Positions 62,876-64,000 of a DNA stretch of 64,000 bases are shown here, piece after piece. The stretch's first letter is position 1; every line of letters begins with the position of its first letter. Source of the stretch: an uncultured Clostridia bacterium (GTDB lineage Bacteria; Bacillota; Clostridia; Lachnospirales; Anaerotignaceae); assembly GCA_910587735.1 (NCBI GenBank), contig CAJUNT010000001.1:163422-227421 (forward strand), written 5' to 3'. The position numbers were made by a program, and so were the translations under genes. The notes under the pieces were generated by a model. That model made no database searches. It had not been told where the DNA came from and worked only from the letters and a program-made list of their open reading frames with translations.

Positions 62876-63736
62876 ATGAAAAAATATTATATTTCGTTTA
62901 TTTTAACAGTAATATTATCTTTATTTATGCTGGTGTCGGTGTTTGCACATACTGATGATAATGTAATAAATAATAATCAACGTGATGATTCAATGGAATC
63001 TTTTGGAGCATTTTTGCCAGAAATTCCCCAAAAATATTATGGGGGATATTATTATGATATTGAAAGTGGTGGTATTTTACATATAAAAATTGTAGATACA
63101 ACACAAGAAGGAAAAGATTTGCTATTGTCATTGCAGGAATTTAATACAAAGGCATCTAGTGTAAGTGCATTGAATGCTGAAATAGTATTTGAAGGAGGAG
63201 CAGTTTATACATATAAGGAATTGGAACAAGCAACATATCGTATAGGAGATTTAGAGTTAGATAAGAATGGACATTATATATGGAAAGAGATTGAATTTGA
63301 CGAAAAACCAGAATTAATTCATTGGAAAGTTGATATTCGTCAAAATAGCCTTATAATAATAGCAAGAGAATGGAATGAAGCATCAGTAAAAAAGATGTCA
63401 GAACTTTTAAATATTGAGATAGATCATATTATATTTGAAACTGCAAATTATACAATAGAAGAATTAGAAGAGGCATTAAATAAAGTTGTTGATGCTAAAT
63501 TGCATAAGGGATTAAATGTACTTGAAGTAGGTTTAAGAACAGGAAAAAATAGTATTTATGTGGTAGCTACAAAGTGGGATAATGAATTGAAAAAAGAAGT
63601 AATGAAAATTTCAGGATTAAAAAAAGAAAATATTATATTTGTAATTTATGGAGGCGAAATTGATAACTCTGATTTTGATGAAGATATAACAGAAAACGGT
63701 TTGATAAATCAAGTAAAAAAAGCGTTTAAAATATAA
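62876..63736 (+). CDS. Secreted protein with three internal repeats, 286 aa
   Basis: SD aaggaggg. Signal peptide 1-24 (cut after VFA). Three related units near 58-115, 149-194 and 216-262, each D/G-x-x-x-(N/G)-x-I/L-x-I-x-(A/V), a W/T region, a helix with K-x-x, and I-x-F-x-x-x-x. Each is like a small alpha/beta (inhibitor-like) domain. No catalytic motif. Not recognised; an extracellular binding role is possible. Confidence 0.6.
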   Translation: MKKYYISFILTVILSLFMLVSVFAHTDDNVINNNQRDDSMESFGAFLPEIPQKYYGGYYYDIESGGILHIKIVDTTQEGKDLLLSLQEFNTKASSVSALNAEIVFEGGAVYTYKELEQATYRIGDLELDKNGHYIWKEIEFDEKPELIHWKVDIRQNSLIIIAREWNEASVKKMSELLNIEIDHIIFETANYTIEELEEALNKVVDAKLHKGLNVLEVGLRTGKNSIYVVATKWDNELKKEVMKISGLKKENIIFVIYGGEIDNSDFDEDITENGLINQVKKAFKI

Positions 63737-63815
63737 TAACCTTTTTAATATAGTAAGGCAACATAATTTTTATATTGTCTTTATTATATAATATTAAAAA
63801 AAATGAAAAAAAGTG

Positions 63816-63843
63816 TTGACAAGCTATAAAAAAAGAGTATAAT
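63816..63843 (+). promoter_or_regulatory. rRNA-type promoter P1
   Basis: Perfect TTGACA, 16-base spacer, perfect TATAAT at 63838-63843. Upstream A-tract-rich DNA resembles an UP element. Confidence 0.85.
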
Positions 63844-63909
63844 ATATATTCGTAGTCAGAAAAAATAAGTACTTGAAAAAATAAATTTTAAAAAAGATAA
63901 AAAAAGTGC

Positions 63910-63938
63910 TTGACAAATAAAAAGAGTGATGATAAAAT
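63910..63938 (+). promoter_or_regulatory. rRNA-type promoter P2
   Basis: Perfect TTGACA, 17-base spacer, TAAAAT at 63933-63938. Tandem with P1, 94-95 bases apart. Confidence 0.85.
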
Positions 63939-64000
63939 GCATCATGGTTGACTTTGAAAGAAGTCGAAAAAAGTAAAAAGAAATTGATCCTTGAAAACTG
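63939..64000 (+). other. Probable leader of an rRNA operon
   Basis: A small GACTT/AAGTC hairpin and then GATCCTTGAAAACTG at the window end, a motif frequently seen in Firmicute pre-16S leaders. The 16S gene itself is outside the window. Confidence 0.6.

Noticed and set aside
1..64000. CRISPR arrays, tRNA genes, IS elements, prophage
   Set aside because: No regularly spaced repeats, tRNA T-loop signatures, transposase or phage structural genes were seen.

Overview
The window is one continuous piece of chromosome from an AT-rich (about 30% G+C by eye), endospore-forming Clostridia-type Firmicute, most likely in or near the Lachnospirales. The evidence is the walRK accessory genes yycH/yycI/walJ, the sporulation genes ytfJ, yqfC and yqfD, a long-form HPF, GlyQS behind a T-box, strong Shine-Dalgarno (SD) sequences, and near-total plus-strand orientation. 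Only six protein genes (plus one tiny leader ORF) lie on the minus strand. No prophage, insertion sequence, CRISPR array or tRNA was seen.

Layout. 1-6.8 kb: the 3' end of an Ig-like secreted protein, then yycH-yycI, murA, walJ, rlmH and two poorly known genes. 6.8-10.9 kb: recR, an Xre regulator, cfa (minus strand), a CIRCE-controlled Hsp20 gene and an HD hydrolase. 11-22 kb: secA, prfB (with the programmed +1 frameshift), an RluA-type pseudouridine synthase and a nucleotidyltransferase. These are followed by a tRNA/rRNA/protein modification operon (prmA-rsmE-cysteine desulfurase-thiI) and a WYL regulator with an effector-binding protein. 22.5-31 kb: a large SLH protein with seven acidic repeats, a radical SAM protein, unknown membrane proteins, ychF, a phosphoesterase, a four-box DnaA-box cluster and hpf. 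31-36.4 kb: an AraC regulator with phased operator-like repeats, a macrodomain protein, and a complete ABC importer of the tryptophan/tyrosine type. 36.5-42.6 kb: small genes, a split TauE/SafE permease, a TIGR01906/DUF2953/ytfJ cluster, and an orphan CARF-nuclease-like (DUF1887/Card1-type) gene coupled to a tiny membrane protein. 42.8-47 kb: a secreted esterase and a lone glgB.

47-63 kb follows the well-known Firmicute order rpsU-yqeY-yqfC-yqfD-phoH-yqfF-ybeY-cdd-era-yqzL-recO-glyQS. dgkA is missing, and three genes (two unknown plus a family-4 uracil-DNA glycosylase) sit between cdd and era. Pyruvate phosphate dikinase and a repeat-containing secreted protein follow. The last 200 bases carry two near-consensus tandem promoters and a leader motif typical of rRNA operons, so an rrn operon probably begins just outside the window.

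Two genes are shorter than 60 codons and easily missed: rpsU (58 aa) and yqzL (47 aa). Two tiny leader ORFs also look meaningful, one before the RNHCP gene and one before glgB. The best candidates for something new are the orphan CARF-like gene, the uORF/hairpin leader of the RNHCP gene, the hairpin-bridged SD of glgB, the phased repeats by the AraC gene and the isolated DnaA-box cluster. All predictions come from reading the sequence; no database search was run.
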